Source of the DNA: Linnemannia schmuckeri
Taxonomy: Eukaryota; Mortierellomycota; Mortierellomycetes; Mortierellales; Mortierellaceae
Direction of reading: 5' to 3'
NCBI GenBank assembly: GCA_029449235.1
Contig: JANATG010000017.1
Span: forward strand, 202,001 to 266,000
DNA: 64,000 nt
A program made the position numbers and the translations under genes. Positions 42,664 to 53,108 of the stretch are shown here, in pieces (position 1 is the first letter of the stretch; every line of letters starts with the position of its first letter). The notes under the pieces were generated by a model. That model searched no databases, was not told the origin of the DNA, and saw nothing but the letters and a program-made list of their open reading frames with translations.

Positions 42664-42961
42664 GTGTGCGTATGTATGTAGGTAAGAAGTAAGAAGAAGA
42701 GGGAAGGATGAAGCGATAAACAAAGAGAAAGAGAGGTGATGGAAAGAGTAAGGGACAGCAAAGGGGAAGAGAATGATAAAAAAGGGAAAGAGAAGGACGA
42801 CGATGAGTGTGGTGGGTGATGAAAAGAGGGTGGGATATAGTGTAATGATGAAATAGAAGTGGGAGTGAGGATGAGGCTGCGAGATGATATGAGTGAAAAA
42901 ACACACAGGCTAGTGACGTCACCATAATTTATTTACTTGCCGTATAAGAAATAACTGACTA

Positions 42962-43464
42962 TTTCGCCACCGCTCCCACGCTCTTTTTCCATGTCTCTTT
43001 CTAGCTACTTTCTTTATCACCTCTCCATTTTGCCACCATTCCCACATCCCTTACCAATTCCCTTTAGTTCCTTTCTCTGTCTCTCCCACGTGCACTCTTT
43101 CCACATCTCTTTGCTGTGCCACCCTCCCACCCTTTTCTTTTTTTCTTCTCGCCTCCATTGTCTTTGCCACCGCTCCCACGCTCTTGTCTTCCCACATCTC
43201 TTTTCGACTTTGCTTCCCGTTTGTTTCTCACTGCCCCTTTCTTTTTGCCACCATTTCCACACCTTCATCGCCTTTGCCACCACTCCCACGCTCTTTCCAT
43301 CCCACGTCCTTCTCATCCGTCGCCTTTTTTTTCTTTCTTTTCCTTTTAACTTCAAACCTTCTTTCATCTTTTTCTGTCTTTCTTTTCCTTTCATCCTTCG
43401 CCTTCTCTACATCTCTCATTCTCTTTACAACTCTCACTTTCTTCCATCCACTTTCTTTCCATTG
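42962..43464 (+). promoter_or_regulatory. Pyrimidine-rich upstream region of the CRN gene
   Basis: Almost pure CT-rich on the coding strand. It holds at least five imperfect copies of a motif like TTTGCCACCGCTCCCACGCTCT at about 42964, 43033, 43163, 43245 and 43274. Long CT tracts are usual in fungal promoters, but the spaced motif is unusual. Confidence 0.5.
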
Positions 43465-43479
43465 ATGCTCCACAGCGCC

Positions 43480-46400
43480 ATGACCGACGAGCGCTCAACC
43501 GTGTTGTGTCTTGTTGACGGCGACCCCATCTCGAAAGTTTTTGCACTGACCATACCATTGACGGAGACTATTGGTAAACTTAGAAGCACCATCCATCTCA
43601 GCAAGCCTATCTGGTTTAGGGATCTTGAAGCAGAGGATCTCACCCTCTGGCACGTCTCGATCCCAATTACTGACGACGACGACGACGAAATCCCCATCCT
43701 GCTCAACTCTCGGCCTGAGAAAAAGAAGCTAAAGGCGATCAGTAAGCTGTTCAAAGTTATTGGCACAAGTGTGCCAGAGGACACTATTCATTTCATCGTT
43801 CAGCGCCCTCCTCAAGGTAATACACACGCGTTTATTGCTTTCTGTGACTTGCTGTTTGCATCGTCGACTCTTGCTCATGCACTAACCTGAAGCACTCATC
43901 CATTTGCACTAACATAGTCCATGCTCCTGTCCCTTCTCGAGCTGTGACTCCCCTCCCTGGCTCTCTTTCGGATGGTTCTCGTCCTGGCACCCCTCTTTCT
44001 GGTAAGTTCAGTCGACCTCGCTTCTTGTACTCTTTCTTGTTTGCTTTGATTGCTTCGTTGTCTAACTGGTTCTCTCAACAGGTGATCTCAGGGTCAGATT
44101 GCTTCGTTATCTAACTGGCTCATCTCTCAACAGGGGATCTCAGGGTCGACATCAACAAAATAGAGAACAAGTTTTTCGCGCTTGACTCGCCCGCCTCTCT
44201 CTTTCTGGACGCTTACGTGAGAGGAGAAAAGTCATTGCCTATCACCACGACCGGCATTAAGGGGCTGCCCAAAGTCCTACGGCGAGGCGTTGTTGACAGC
44301 CAGGATTCAGGACCGAGTCTTCTTTTTCTGGATTTACCAAACCCTCCGTCGAACGTGGGTGATCCGGTTCCTGAGCGATTTCGGTCAAACGTTCTTTTGA
44401 GCAAGCTGGAAGGCATGCAAGCACAGGATCTCCCTGTTTTCGGGGTCAGCGGCTGCGGGAAAACTCGCTCGATGATCGAGATGCTTTGTCTTCAGTGGGG
44501 ATTCTACTTCAACGCGGCAAAGAGTGATCTTGGGTCAAGCGATCTCAGCCAGCTTTCCGATTACATTGACAAAAAAACAGTGGAGGAACTAGGTCCAGAA
44601 AAGAACACCGCTTTTGCAAGGAACATGACCCTGGTACTTTTCCTGTCCCGACTGTTGATCCTCAAATACTGCTTGCAGGTCCCCAATTGCCGGCAGACCT
44701 TTTCAAGTGCAAGCTGGGCCATTCTCCAAGTCTGTCCTCACATGTTTGAGGATGTTTTCATGGACCTGTTCAAGCTGCTGTTTAAAAAGCTGAACGAACG
44801 TTCACTTTTCGAGCTAGTCCTGACAACTGTCATTCAGGACGAATTTTTGTTGGTGCGCGATCTTCTGACTGGTCACCGATACCCGAACTTCCCGGCTGAG
44901 TCCAAGCTGAGGCTGGTTGTGGACGAAGCTCAGATTCTGAGCGACAAGGGGAGTACAAAATTCCGTTCTTCTTACCTGGAAACTGATCCGCGACCAATGT
45001 TGTCCCCGGTGCTGAATGGCTTTCGGAACGCCGGCAGTCCAAAGGAGCTTACGATCGTTTACTGCGGGACAGGATTGAGCATGAAAACTCTCCATTGGGC
45101 ACTGAGCAGCGGCGATGGCGTCAAGGAGTACGGTTCGAGTACCTTTCCATGTAAGTGATGCACTTTTTTATTCTATGCTAATGGGATTCATACAATGGTC
45201 CACAGCATGCGATACTGACCACCTTTTTTCTTTTTAGATATCGAGTTTCCAGGATGGAGAGATCCAGATTCGGTACAGGCTTTTATCGATCGAATGAAGG
45301 AGCGGCTACAAGATGACGGTTCAAAAAGGATGGTGGACGCCCTAATCCCTCCTGCTGCAGTCAACATGCTCCACAAGAGGCTTACTGGCCGTTTCCGGCC
45401 CATTACGACTGCCATCGAAGGAATAATCAAGACAGGAGTGCCAGACACATGGGAGAATGTAATCGACATCACCGAGACCATGATCACATCGTGGAAAGAA
45501 CGAGAGCGTCGAGGAAATCTGTGCGGAGAACTCAACCGGTAAGATCTCTTCATATGTGCACCATTTGATACACGTCATTCCTTGGGACCCGCAATGGGAG
45601 TAATTTTCTTAACGGCGAGTCTTTTTATCCGGTCCTAATTATAGCCTGGAGCGCAAGATCGCCGACCACCCGGAGCTTTTCAAGTCCTTCTCTTCCATCA
45701 GAGATACTCTTGGATTGTTCCTTTTCCGTCACAACTTGCTGGATGCAACCGAAATCGTGCTTGAAAACGAAGCACACCTTATTGAGGCAGCATTCGGGCG
45801 GATCAAACTCTTTGGAGGTACTGCAAGGACGGTTCTCGATGAACCTTTTGTCCTCAAAGCGACCAAAGCTTACTTCCAAGAAAGGGATCCTCTACTCTTG
45901 GCCGCTGCGGAAAGGGCGATGCTGCACTCCAACAACGCTACGGTACATGGCAATATGTGGGAGACATTGATTCCACCTGTCTTCGTCGAGACGTTCAAGA
46001 CTCGTCCTCTTTCCTCTTGGCCTCTCCTTGCGAACAATACATTTCCCGAATCACTTGCTGGCGATGTGACGATAGTTGGATACACCGATCAACAATCGAA
46101 ACTCGCTATTTCGCACAAGAACATCTCAACACACGCCTTCATGGAGGCACATGTCAAGAACGGATCCAAGCGAGAGAATCAGGATATCCCTCCATTCTAC
46201 TTCCCGGCGCCTCATATTTCTGGACCCGACATTGTGTTCTATATCAAGATCAACGGGGCACTTTATCCTGTATTCGTCCAGGTAATCAGCGGTGCCCCCC
46301 ATATTTTTTTAGTATTGCTTTACTTTGCTCTGTTCAATTGCTTATATGTCTCTATTTTTTTTCCTTTTTTGCCTTTTTCGACAGCTGAAATTACGACAGG

Positions 46401-46864
46401 TTCTAGAGGGCAGTGACGTTGAGAAGGCGCTCGCAACTGTCAGTAGCAACACCATACAGGGCAAGATGGACAAGGAGCATGAGAAGCTAGTGAAAGATCT
46501 AACTCAGGAACACAAAAAGGCGAATCGCACAGGATCAACACAACCACAACAGCCGCCAAGACTCCAAGACTATTGTCCTACAGGAGTTTATGTCAGCATG
46601 GTTATCACCTATCCCGCGGAGGTCGTCAAGTTCCAGGTTGTCCGCCCTGATCCAGAACCAGAGCTGGAGGGTCTTGAGCGAGTCTCGATCAACATTGACG
46701 ACAACAACTTTCCGAAAATCTTTCCAGAGCGACATGTCAAGTTCCTCGACAGACTCAAGCAACATAAGCGATCAGCAACAGAAGAACACACTGCTAATCC
46801 GTCAAAAAAGTCCAAAATAGTTATGACGAGATCGGCAACCGATCCTTTGTCGAGGGATGACTGA
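43480..46864 (+). CDS. Crinkler (CRN)-family protein: ubiquitin-like header, NTPase, PD-(D/E)XK nuclease
   Basis: Six exons: 43480-43816, 43918-44001, 44134-45150, 45238-45538, 45645-46281 and 46385-46864; phases agree throughout; product 951 residues (an alternative Met at 43465 adds five). Residues 1-112 match the CRN ubiquitin-like header (VLCLVDGDPISKVFALTI, LTLWHVSIPI, FIVQRPP). A Pro/Ser linker and a segment FFALDSPASLFLDAYVRGEK follow. A P-loop GVSGCGKT lies at about 243, with a likely Walker B in LRLVVDEAQILSD. The C-terminal domain has GPDIVFYIKI then VFVQLKLR (about 772-792), fitting a PD-(D/E)XK nuclease core split by the last intron. CRNs with this NTPase-nuclease pairing are known from oomycetes and early fungi, and are thought to act on host nuclei or in conflicts. 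No signal peptide is seen. The partner is unknown. Confidence 0.85.
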
Positions 46865-47697
46865 CCCACCCCACATGTACAAATAAATAAGGCATAGTCT
46901 TTGAAAAGAAAATAATTATCCCATCACAAATTACGTTGATAGGAGAGCAAGTGGACAGAGCAACAGCAACAACAAACAACAACACAAAACACACAACACG
47001 CACACGCACGCACACACACACACACACACACACACAACAACAGATACGTGCCAAGAACGCCCCTGGAATCGTGATTGATGATATCCCTTTTTGCCGATTG
47101 AACTTACTTCATCGCGTGAACAAAATACGCAGGAGCGCAATAATTGTATTTTGGTGTGGCTTAGAGAAGACAATGTTGCAGAATCAGGTGGGTTCGGTTG
47201 AGACTTGGTAGAGTGGCTGTTACACTCACAGTTGAGGCTGATGTTGTATCGTAGAGGTTGATGTTGTAAATAAGGGTGTAGGGAAGGTTGTTGGAATTGA
47301 AGGGACCCTAAAACACGACACGCAAGCAAGCAATACACACTGAAATAAACGGCGTCAGCTAACTCAATCAATTGCTTCGTGAGGTTGTCTTTTGAAAGGA
47401 CAAGGAGCAAAAGATCGAGCTGCCTCGCTATTTCTACTACTGCAGTATCCACATTGCCTAAATTGCGATGAGGCCCAATGCACGGTCCTCTGCAACAACA
47501 ATGAGAATTCTGGAATGTTTGGCATCAGATTTCAAATTAGTCCCCCCTTTTGATAACTTTAACGTTTTTATGGCACTGCCCCATCTCATAAAAGTAATCA
47601 ATGACTTCTGTGAATGCTGCCATTTTCTACAGCCTTTCCTCTTCCCTAATACCATACACTTTCTCTCAACAAGACCCTCACACATTTCTTATAGCAA
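46865..47697. other. Spacer with CA microsatellite; weak open frames
   Basis: A CA/CG-CA array lies at about 46980-47036. A minus-strand frame from 47452 (MDTAVVEIARQLDLLLL...) of about 50 residues looks protein-like, but has no clear continuation, so it is not called as a gene. Confidence 0.4.
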
Positions 47698-48117
47698 TAT
47701 GCCACCTATCAGAACGAGGAAGAACAAATTCGACAACACTACTAGGGAAAGGATCGTTGAACTGGTCATAACTACGGCAAGTCCATGGCGTTGGTAGCTC
47801 GCTACTTCAACATCCCCGTATCTACTGTTAGAAGCATAGTCAACACCTTCTTTCAAACCAACCGCATAGATAAGCTGCCTAAGGGCGGCAATCGTAGCAG
47901 CAGGATCGAGCAATCGAATCTTGATTGGCTCATTGAGAACATGGACGCGTTTGCCGGTTGCCCTGTTAAGTGGCTCATCGACAACCTGAAAGGATATCAA
48001 GGCCCATATGTCGAGGGTTGGGATGATGAAGCAGAGCAAGAAGATATGAACGAGGAGGAGGATGTGGATTGGGAGGAAGGTGGGGATAAGGAGGAGGGGA
48101 CGGGAGGAGGGGGATGA
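47698..48117 (+). pseudogene. Remnant of a Tc1/mariner-type HTH transposase N-terminus
   Basis: The first frame starts MPPIRTRKNKFDNTTRERIVELV. It shifts by one base near 47768 into a frame reading HNYGKSMALVARYFNIPVS and continuing with STVRSIVNTF. Together they make a helix-turn-helix like that of Tc1-type transposases or related DNA-binding proteins. After about 48000 the frame becomes acidic and Gly-rich, and no DDE core follows. It is therefore a broken fragment. Confidence 0.5.
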
Positions 48118-48539
48118 AGCTCGCTTGTACTCTCGTAGTAGATATTCACCCCGATTGGGGAATGCCTTAAATTGAGGGGCATGAGGAGAGCGATATTCGA
48201 ATCAAAGGACGAGTATACATGGCTTAGCGTAGAGCAGAATTCAAATGAATGGCTCACAAAAACATTCACGGCACTTTTTTTAGGGGGTGTGACGATTTCA
48301 AATTGTAAAGGGATAAAGTTATACAGAGCTACTGAATGGCAGGAGCCGTCATATTTCTAGATTCAAGAAAAAGTGCAAAGCGGTGAACAACGATGGTGAC
48401 TGATAGCAATGAGGACAAAGTGTAGCTTTGCCGAGATAGACAAACAGCACGGACATAGCTCAGAGAGAATGCGGCAAAGACGACGAGAAAATAAGACTTT
48501 ATTTTTTTTCCATGGTTTTGGTGTCTCTCGACTATATTT
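48118..48539. other. Spacer, no gene seen
   Basis: Probable 3' flank of the F-box/LRR gene; nothing else recognised. Confidence 0.35.
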
Positions 48540-50300
48540 TTAGACCTGCTCTTTCAATAGTTCATCGAGCGTCGCCGTGCAATAGAAGCTCCTGGGTACT
48601 AACTTCACTTTGATCATAGGAGAATGTTTCCACAGCCACTCGCCAGCCTTAAGGTTGTCGCCATCGTCCCAAAGACCCCGAATTTCTCTCAGCCTCGGCC
48701 AATATTGAGTCATCCACTGCACTTCTTTGAGACCGATCCGCTGCTCCATCATGCGAACATCCAACACTTGGAGATTCTTGAGCCCCTTTAGCTGATCCAG
48801 CCCGCTTTCCAGAGTCATCTCGAGACATTCATACTGGTAATCTTCTTCACACTTGCTGCCATCGAAAGGGCATAGGCGTCTGCGCTCTTTTGAATCAAGT
48901 CCAAGACACAGCTCTTCAAGGTTTATGAACCGAGAAAGACGTTCGTAGACGCAGTGCTGGAGTTGCCTTCCTTCTCGAGTGCAGGTTTCCTTGAGACCAT
49001 CAGCGCGTTGTCGTCCATCCAAAAGTTTTGTGACATCCGGCCTTGGAATACAGGTGATTTTGGTCTTGAGCACCCTAAGAGATGACTCGCACGCCCACGG
49101 GTTTAGATTGCCGGATAGCATATGTTCATCGACAAAATCCTTGGCTTCGAGGTATGGGATCCAGGACTGGATATGCAACTTGTCGTCACTTGTGATCAGG
49201 ATCCTGAGTTTTGGGCTGGAAGATAAGATCTGGCGTAGGGTGCTGCTGGAATCTTCCAATATATTGGTCACCTGAAATACTTCGAGTGTGGCGCAATGTT
49301 CAGCCAAGGCCTTGCACGAGGATCGATCCAACGTGGCGTCAATTCGAATATGCTTCCAGCCACCGATGCAAGCGGAGAGCAAGGAAGCAGGAACCACTTG
49401 GAACATGTCACCCTTGTAAACGAGGCTATTGATCTTGGGAAGGTAGGATCTTATACGAGCTGCCATGTCGTGGATCTTGTCGGTACCGCATGTTCTCAGC
49501 TCTAGTCTCTCCACATTGCTGTAGCTTTTCCAAACCCAGTTCCAACTTGAAAGCTCTTGCTTACTCCAACAATGATCTAGAACGAGCTCCTTCAGTCCGG
49601 AAAGCGTTGCTTCTGCAATAAGCAACCTGGCCGATTTAATATCGTCAACGAGATCGCCACTTACGTCGTAGTAGACTGTCAGCTTTTCTAACTTGGACGA
49701 GCATCGGAAAATAACGTAGAGATACCATTTTGAGCTCATCCCATAAGATGAATCATCACGAGACCCAAGCAAACAGAGTTCTTGCAGATTTGGAGCCAAG
49801 CTGTCGACGGCAACCTTAAAAAGACGGTAGTAGTGATAACATAGGACATAGTCGACATCGAGAGTGAGCACTCTAGCATTGACACACTTCTTCAGAAAGT
49901 GGGATAGAAGCACCTTCTCCTTCGCTATACTGTTTAGCTCAGAGAAAAGGAAATGGGGATTGTCGAGGTTTCTGATCAACGGACAGTACTTGGACAGATA
50001 TGACCGGCACGCAGGACCTTGATGGACATGGTTTACATCACTCTTGAGGTCATCCGGCCCTGGCCATAGAGATCGTTGGAATTCGAGTTCTTGTACGTAA
50101 TCTTTCTGGACTATTCTTCGGAAGGCTTGCCTTTGCTTGAAAGAGAGTGCAGGAAAAGTGCGCCACAAAAGTGGAAGAGCAACCTCACGCCATTTCTTGT
50201 TCACGAGGGCACAGCGAGCCAGGTCTTGAGTCGAGAGTAATGAGAGAACCATATCTAATAGCTCGGGAATACCAAAAACTGAACGTAACGCAACAGACAT
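48540..50300 (-). CDS. F-box/LRR-like protein
   Basis: 586 residues in one exon. The F-box is at residues 8-50 (VFGIPELLDMVLSLLSTQDLARC, VNKKWREVALPLLWRTF). The rest has irregular leucine-rich strands (LQELCLLGSRDDSS, LKELVLDHCWS, LEELCLGLDSKERR, LKNLQVLDVRMM) typical of RNI-like substrate-binding repeats. It probably acts as an SCF adaptor. The start MSVALRSVF gives a normal F-box spacing; the ATG lies in a short AT-rich leader. Large F-box families of this kind are frequent in Mortierella-like fungi. Confidence 0.82.
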   Translation of the reverse strand: MSVALRSVFGIPELLDMVLSLLSTQDLARCALVNKKWREVALPLLWRTFPALSFKQRQAFRRIVQKDYVQELEFQRSLWPGPDDLKSDVNHVHQGPACRSYLSKYCPLIRNLDNPHFLFSELNSIAKEKVLLSHFLKKCVNARVLTLDVDYVLCYHYYRLFKVAVDSLAPNLQELCLLGSRDDSSYGMSSKWYLYVIFRCSSKLEKLTVYYDVSGDLVDDIKSARLLIAEATLSGLKELVLDHCWSKQELSSWNWVWKSYSNVERLELRTCGTDKIHDMAARIRSYLPKINSLVYKGDMFQVVPASLLSACIGGWKHIRIDATLDRSSCKALAEHCATLEVFQVTNILEDSSSTLRQILSSSPKLRILITSDDKLHIQSWIPYLEAKDFVDEHMLSGNLNPWACESSLRVLKTKITCIPRPDVTKLLDGRQRADGLKETCTREGRQLQHCVYERLSRFINLEELCLGLDSKERRRLCPFDGSKCEEDYQYECLEMTLESGLDQLKGLKNLQVLDVRMMEQRIGLKEVQWMTQYWPRLREIRGLWDDGDNLKAGEWLWKHSPMIKVKLVPRSFYCTATLDELLKEQV

Positions 50301-50936
50301 GAGGGAAGAGTAATAAATCGTAACGGGATTTAAAGTGTATGGAGGCGAGGACGGTCGGTGAGAAAAAGATGATACGACTCTATATAATGATACTCACGCC
50401 ACTACTACAATTATATAGTGTTACTGCTCACAAATATTCTCTGGCTGATACCATCATTGACCAAGAATATTTCAACCCCAGATACTCATCATGTCTTAAA
50501 ATATCCTATCAGCCACAGGATGCTTGATTTCATTTGGTTTAGGCCATGAAATTGGTACTAATTGTGGCTGATTGTGGCTGATTGTGGCTGAAAGAAAGTA
50601 CTAAGCGTGGTTGACTGATAATATTGACGCTCAGCTAATATTATTACTGGGTCGATATTGACTCGCATTGAAGGTGAGCGCCGTGATTTCTGCGGAGAGT
50701 GAGAGAGAGGAGGGAGGTTTCTAACTCCGGATTAGGAAAATGAAACCTCTAACGCAATCTAAATCGGCCTTTGCTGGTCACATGACGATACTTAGTTATC
50801 ATATACCACGATATTCAAGAGCTAAACTGCTCACATAAGTCAGGTGCGAGATCGCGACATTTAGGCACTTCTGGTCACACCACGAACATACATGTAGGCC
50901 ACTCAAAATTCGGCGACTTTATTCAACACCCTCATC
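50301..50936. other. Spacer with GCCACAAT subterminal repeats beyond Helitron-2
   Basis: No gene. Read on the minus strand, three tandem CAGCCACAAT units lie at about 50560-50590. Similar CAGCCACA and TAGCCACAAT units lie upstream of Helitron-2 at about 61095-61155. The real 3' terminus of Helitron-2 may lie here. Confidence 0.45.
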
Positions 50937-51563
50937 TCACGCGTCTTCATCCTCTCGCATCTTTTTCGCCAGGCGAAGAAGCGCTTCGATATTATCATCG
51001 CACGCCTTTCTTTTTACAGATGCTACTCCATAGTCGGGTTCTCGATCTCCGTCTCTATCGTTGATATCGTCTGATGACCCCTCGCGGATCCGCTTCCTCG
51101 ATCGGTTGACAAACGGTCTCCTTCTCATCACTTGTCCTGCAGGCGCAATGCTCGATCTCATACTGCCGGTAGGTCCGTCCGATCCGTCGCTGTCGCTGTC
51201 AGAGGTACCGTAGTGCTTCCTCTTCTCAGAGCGGATAGTGCTGAATCTTGTGCCAGACAATGTCTTGCCAATCACCGACTCTTCCTGTTGACTTTCGACT
51301 ATATCACTCGATCCATCGTCCAACGGTGCCTCGTTACCACTATTTGGAGTTCTGTCAAGCTCATCATCTTCACTGCACTCAGAAGCAGAGCTTGGTTCAT
51401 ACTTTTGAGGCACCCTTGACACTGATTCCATATCCGATTCATACGAGGAGTTCAAGTCAGACGCGGACACTGAGCTCGCGTCAGACAGATCAGAATTCCA
51501 CATTTGATTGGACGCTCTATCGTCACTCTCATCCAGTAGAGCGGTAAGCCACTCGGGAATATT
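50937..51563 (-). pseudogene. Helitron-2 protein, C-terminal part cut off by DIRS-3
   Basis: 208 codons open from the DIRS-3 border to a TGA at 50937-50939. It encodes an acidic, Ser-rich region (SDASSVSASDLNSSYESD, DDELDRTPNSG), then a basic patch (RRRPFVNRSRKR) and a charged end, comparable to the acidic tail of Helitron-1. Base 51563 is the first base of a codon, and base 56021 on the other side of DIRS-3 is the last base of a codon. The two parts therefore join in frame when DIRS-3 is removed. Confidence 0.88.
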
Positions 51564-51614
51564 GTCTCTTTTCGCCGAGGACTTGTCCGACGGCTCATAA
51601 ACATTGTACGAGAT

Positions 51615-51873
51615 GGGAAACCCACTTCATGTCTAACGTGACGATCTTTATTTTCTCAGCAAATCCAAAGACAAAAGGAAAAAAAGAGCAGTACATAGAA
51701 CCTCACCATCCGCGTAGGAACTTGCGAGGTAGAAACTAAACTGAATGGGGTGGGATGGGTGGGACATGAAGTGGGTTTCCCATCTCGTACAATGTTTATG
51801 AGCCGTCGGACAAGTCCTCGGCGAAAAGAGACATTGTACTTCAAGAGAGGGAAACCCACTTCATGTCGCTCCA
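51615..51873 (-). repeat. DIRS-3 right terminal repeat and internal complementary region
   Basis: The terminal repeat 51615-51713 matches 55909-56007 inverted. The segment 51761-51873 carries CATCTCGTACAATG, complement of the right end, and CATTGTACTTCAAG, complement of the left end. Confidence 0.88.
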
Positions 51874-51878
51874 GCTAA

Positions 51879-53108
51879 CTAGCCGGCCAGCGTGATCTGG
51901 GTCAAGTTCTTGACGGACCGGCGAGACAAGCGATAGAAAGAATCATACGTCGCCGAGTGTGCCCAAAAGCCTTGGGCCTGCACTTCGTCAGAGGTAGCAC
52001 CATGCTCAATGGCCAGGGAAGAGCCGAGAGAGCGACCAGAAGGGGCCTTTTCCATGCCCGGAGGCAAAGGAAGAAGATCGGATACCTTGGTAATGTGGCG
52101 GCCGATCGTGTCCGAGGAGGCAGCCTGGTTGAAATCGAGAATGTATCGAATCAAAGGGTTGAAGGTCTGATCCAAAAAGAGGTGCTTGACGCTGGTAAGA
52201 GTTGAAGAGGCGAGCTGTGCCACATAGCACTGATAGGTGGCCACAGGACAGACAAGAGGGTCCTCATGGGGATGGATAAAAACCGACTTGATAATGTGTT
52301 GGCCTGCTCGTTTCTCCTTGGGTCCCACCACTTGCAGCTCGAGTTCGCCAGAAGGTAGAACCAAGCTGTGAGAGACATCCACACGATGGATATCTGACGG
52401 ACGCATAAAACCGCAGACGGACAACAACCAGCACAGCTTAGGCAATAGCTGAGCGGGCTTGAGATCCGAGTTTGGTCCCATGGTACGAAAGTGGTCCAGC
52501 ACCGGCGCAATATCGACAGGCGTGTTGGTGAAACGCTTGATTGCGTTGCTGGACAGATGGCGAAAGAAATCGCGGAAAGTCGGGTTGTTCCAGTAGGAGA
52601 GACGATCTGGAAACAAGTTGAGGATGGCAGAACGATAGTTATTGACTGTTCCGGATGACCACTGTTTGGTCTCGATACCGTCAGCCAAAAAATTGAGCAA
52701 CTGGACTGCCGTGGGGTTGAACGGGTCGACCGAGTTTGTGGAACAGTGACGGATCCATAGCGCCTGAGGACCCTTGTACTGACGTTTGCGGGTCTTGGCA
52801 AGGGTAGACCCCGTCATCACTTTGACGGTGGCAGCTGATGCGCCTTCCTCCGTGAGCCGCTGCCGCTGATGCGCCAGGCTGCAAGTGTCCAGTCTAGCTG
52901 AGTCCCGTCTGGAGAAAAGGCGAGACGATCCTGCGGCTGGATCAGGAGAGGAGGGTGGAGAGCAAGGTTCCGTAGGGTTGGAAACCATATCGCCGACGGC
53001 CAGTAAGGGGTCACCAGAGTGAGTGTCGATTGCTCTCTCTGTACTTTCGTCAGGCACTGTGATATGAGGGCCCACGGTGGGCTGGCAAAACCATTCTCCT
53101 GTATCCAT
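51879..53108 (-). CDS. DIRS-3 tyrosine recombinase
   Basis: 409 residues from MDTGEWFCQ. The frame is open further upstream, where it only shadows RNase H. Core-binding part: TRKRQYKGPQALWIRHC. Catalytic part: conserved arginine in CGFMRPSDIHR, a central box SGRSLGSSLAIEHG and the tyrosine in TYDSFYRLSRRS. It integrates the circular cDNA. It overlaps the RNase H end by about 290 bp and stops just before the internal complementary region. Confidence 0.9.
   Translation of the reverse strand: MDTGEWFCQPTVGPHITVPDESTERAIDTHSGDPLLAVGDMVSNPTEPCSPPSSPDPAAGSSRLFSRRDSARLDTCSLAHQRQRLTEEGASAATVKVMTGSTLAKTRKRQYKGPQALWIRHCSTNSVDPFNPTAVQLLNFLADGIETKQWSSGTVNNYRSAILNLFPDRLSYWNNPTFRDFFRHLSSNAIKRFTNTPVDIAPVLDHFRTMGPNSDLKPAQLLPKLCWLLSVCGFMRPSDIHRVDVSHSLVLPSGELELQVVGPKEKRAGQHIIKSVFIHPHEDPLVCPVATYQCYVAQLASSTLTSVKHLFLDQTFNPLIRYILDFNQAASSDTIGRHITKVSDLLPLPPGMEKAPSGRSLGSSLAIEHGATSDEVQAQGFWAHSATYDSFYRLSRRSVKNLTQITLAG

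Noticed and set aside
46931..47452. Minus-strand frame of 173 codons starting MDTAVVEIARQL
   Set aside because: Only the first 50 residues look protein-like; the rest crosses a CA microsatellite and no splice-supported gene could be built.
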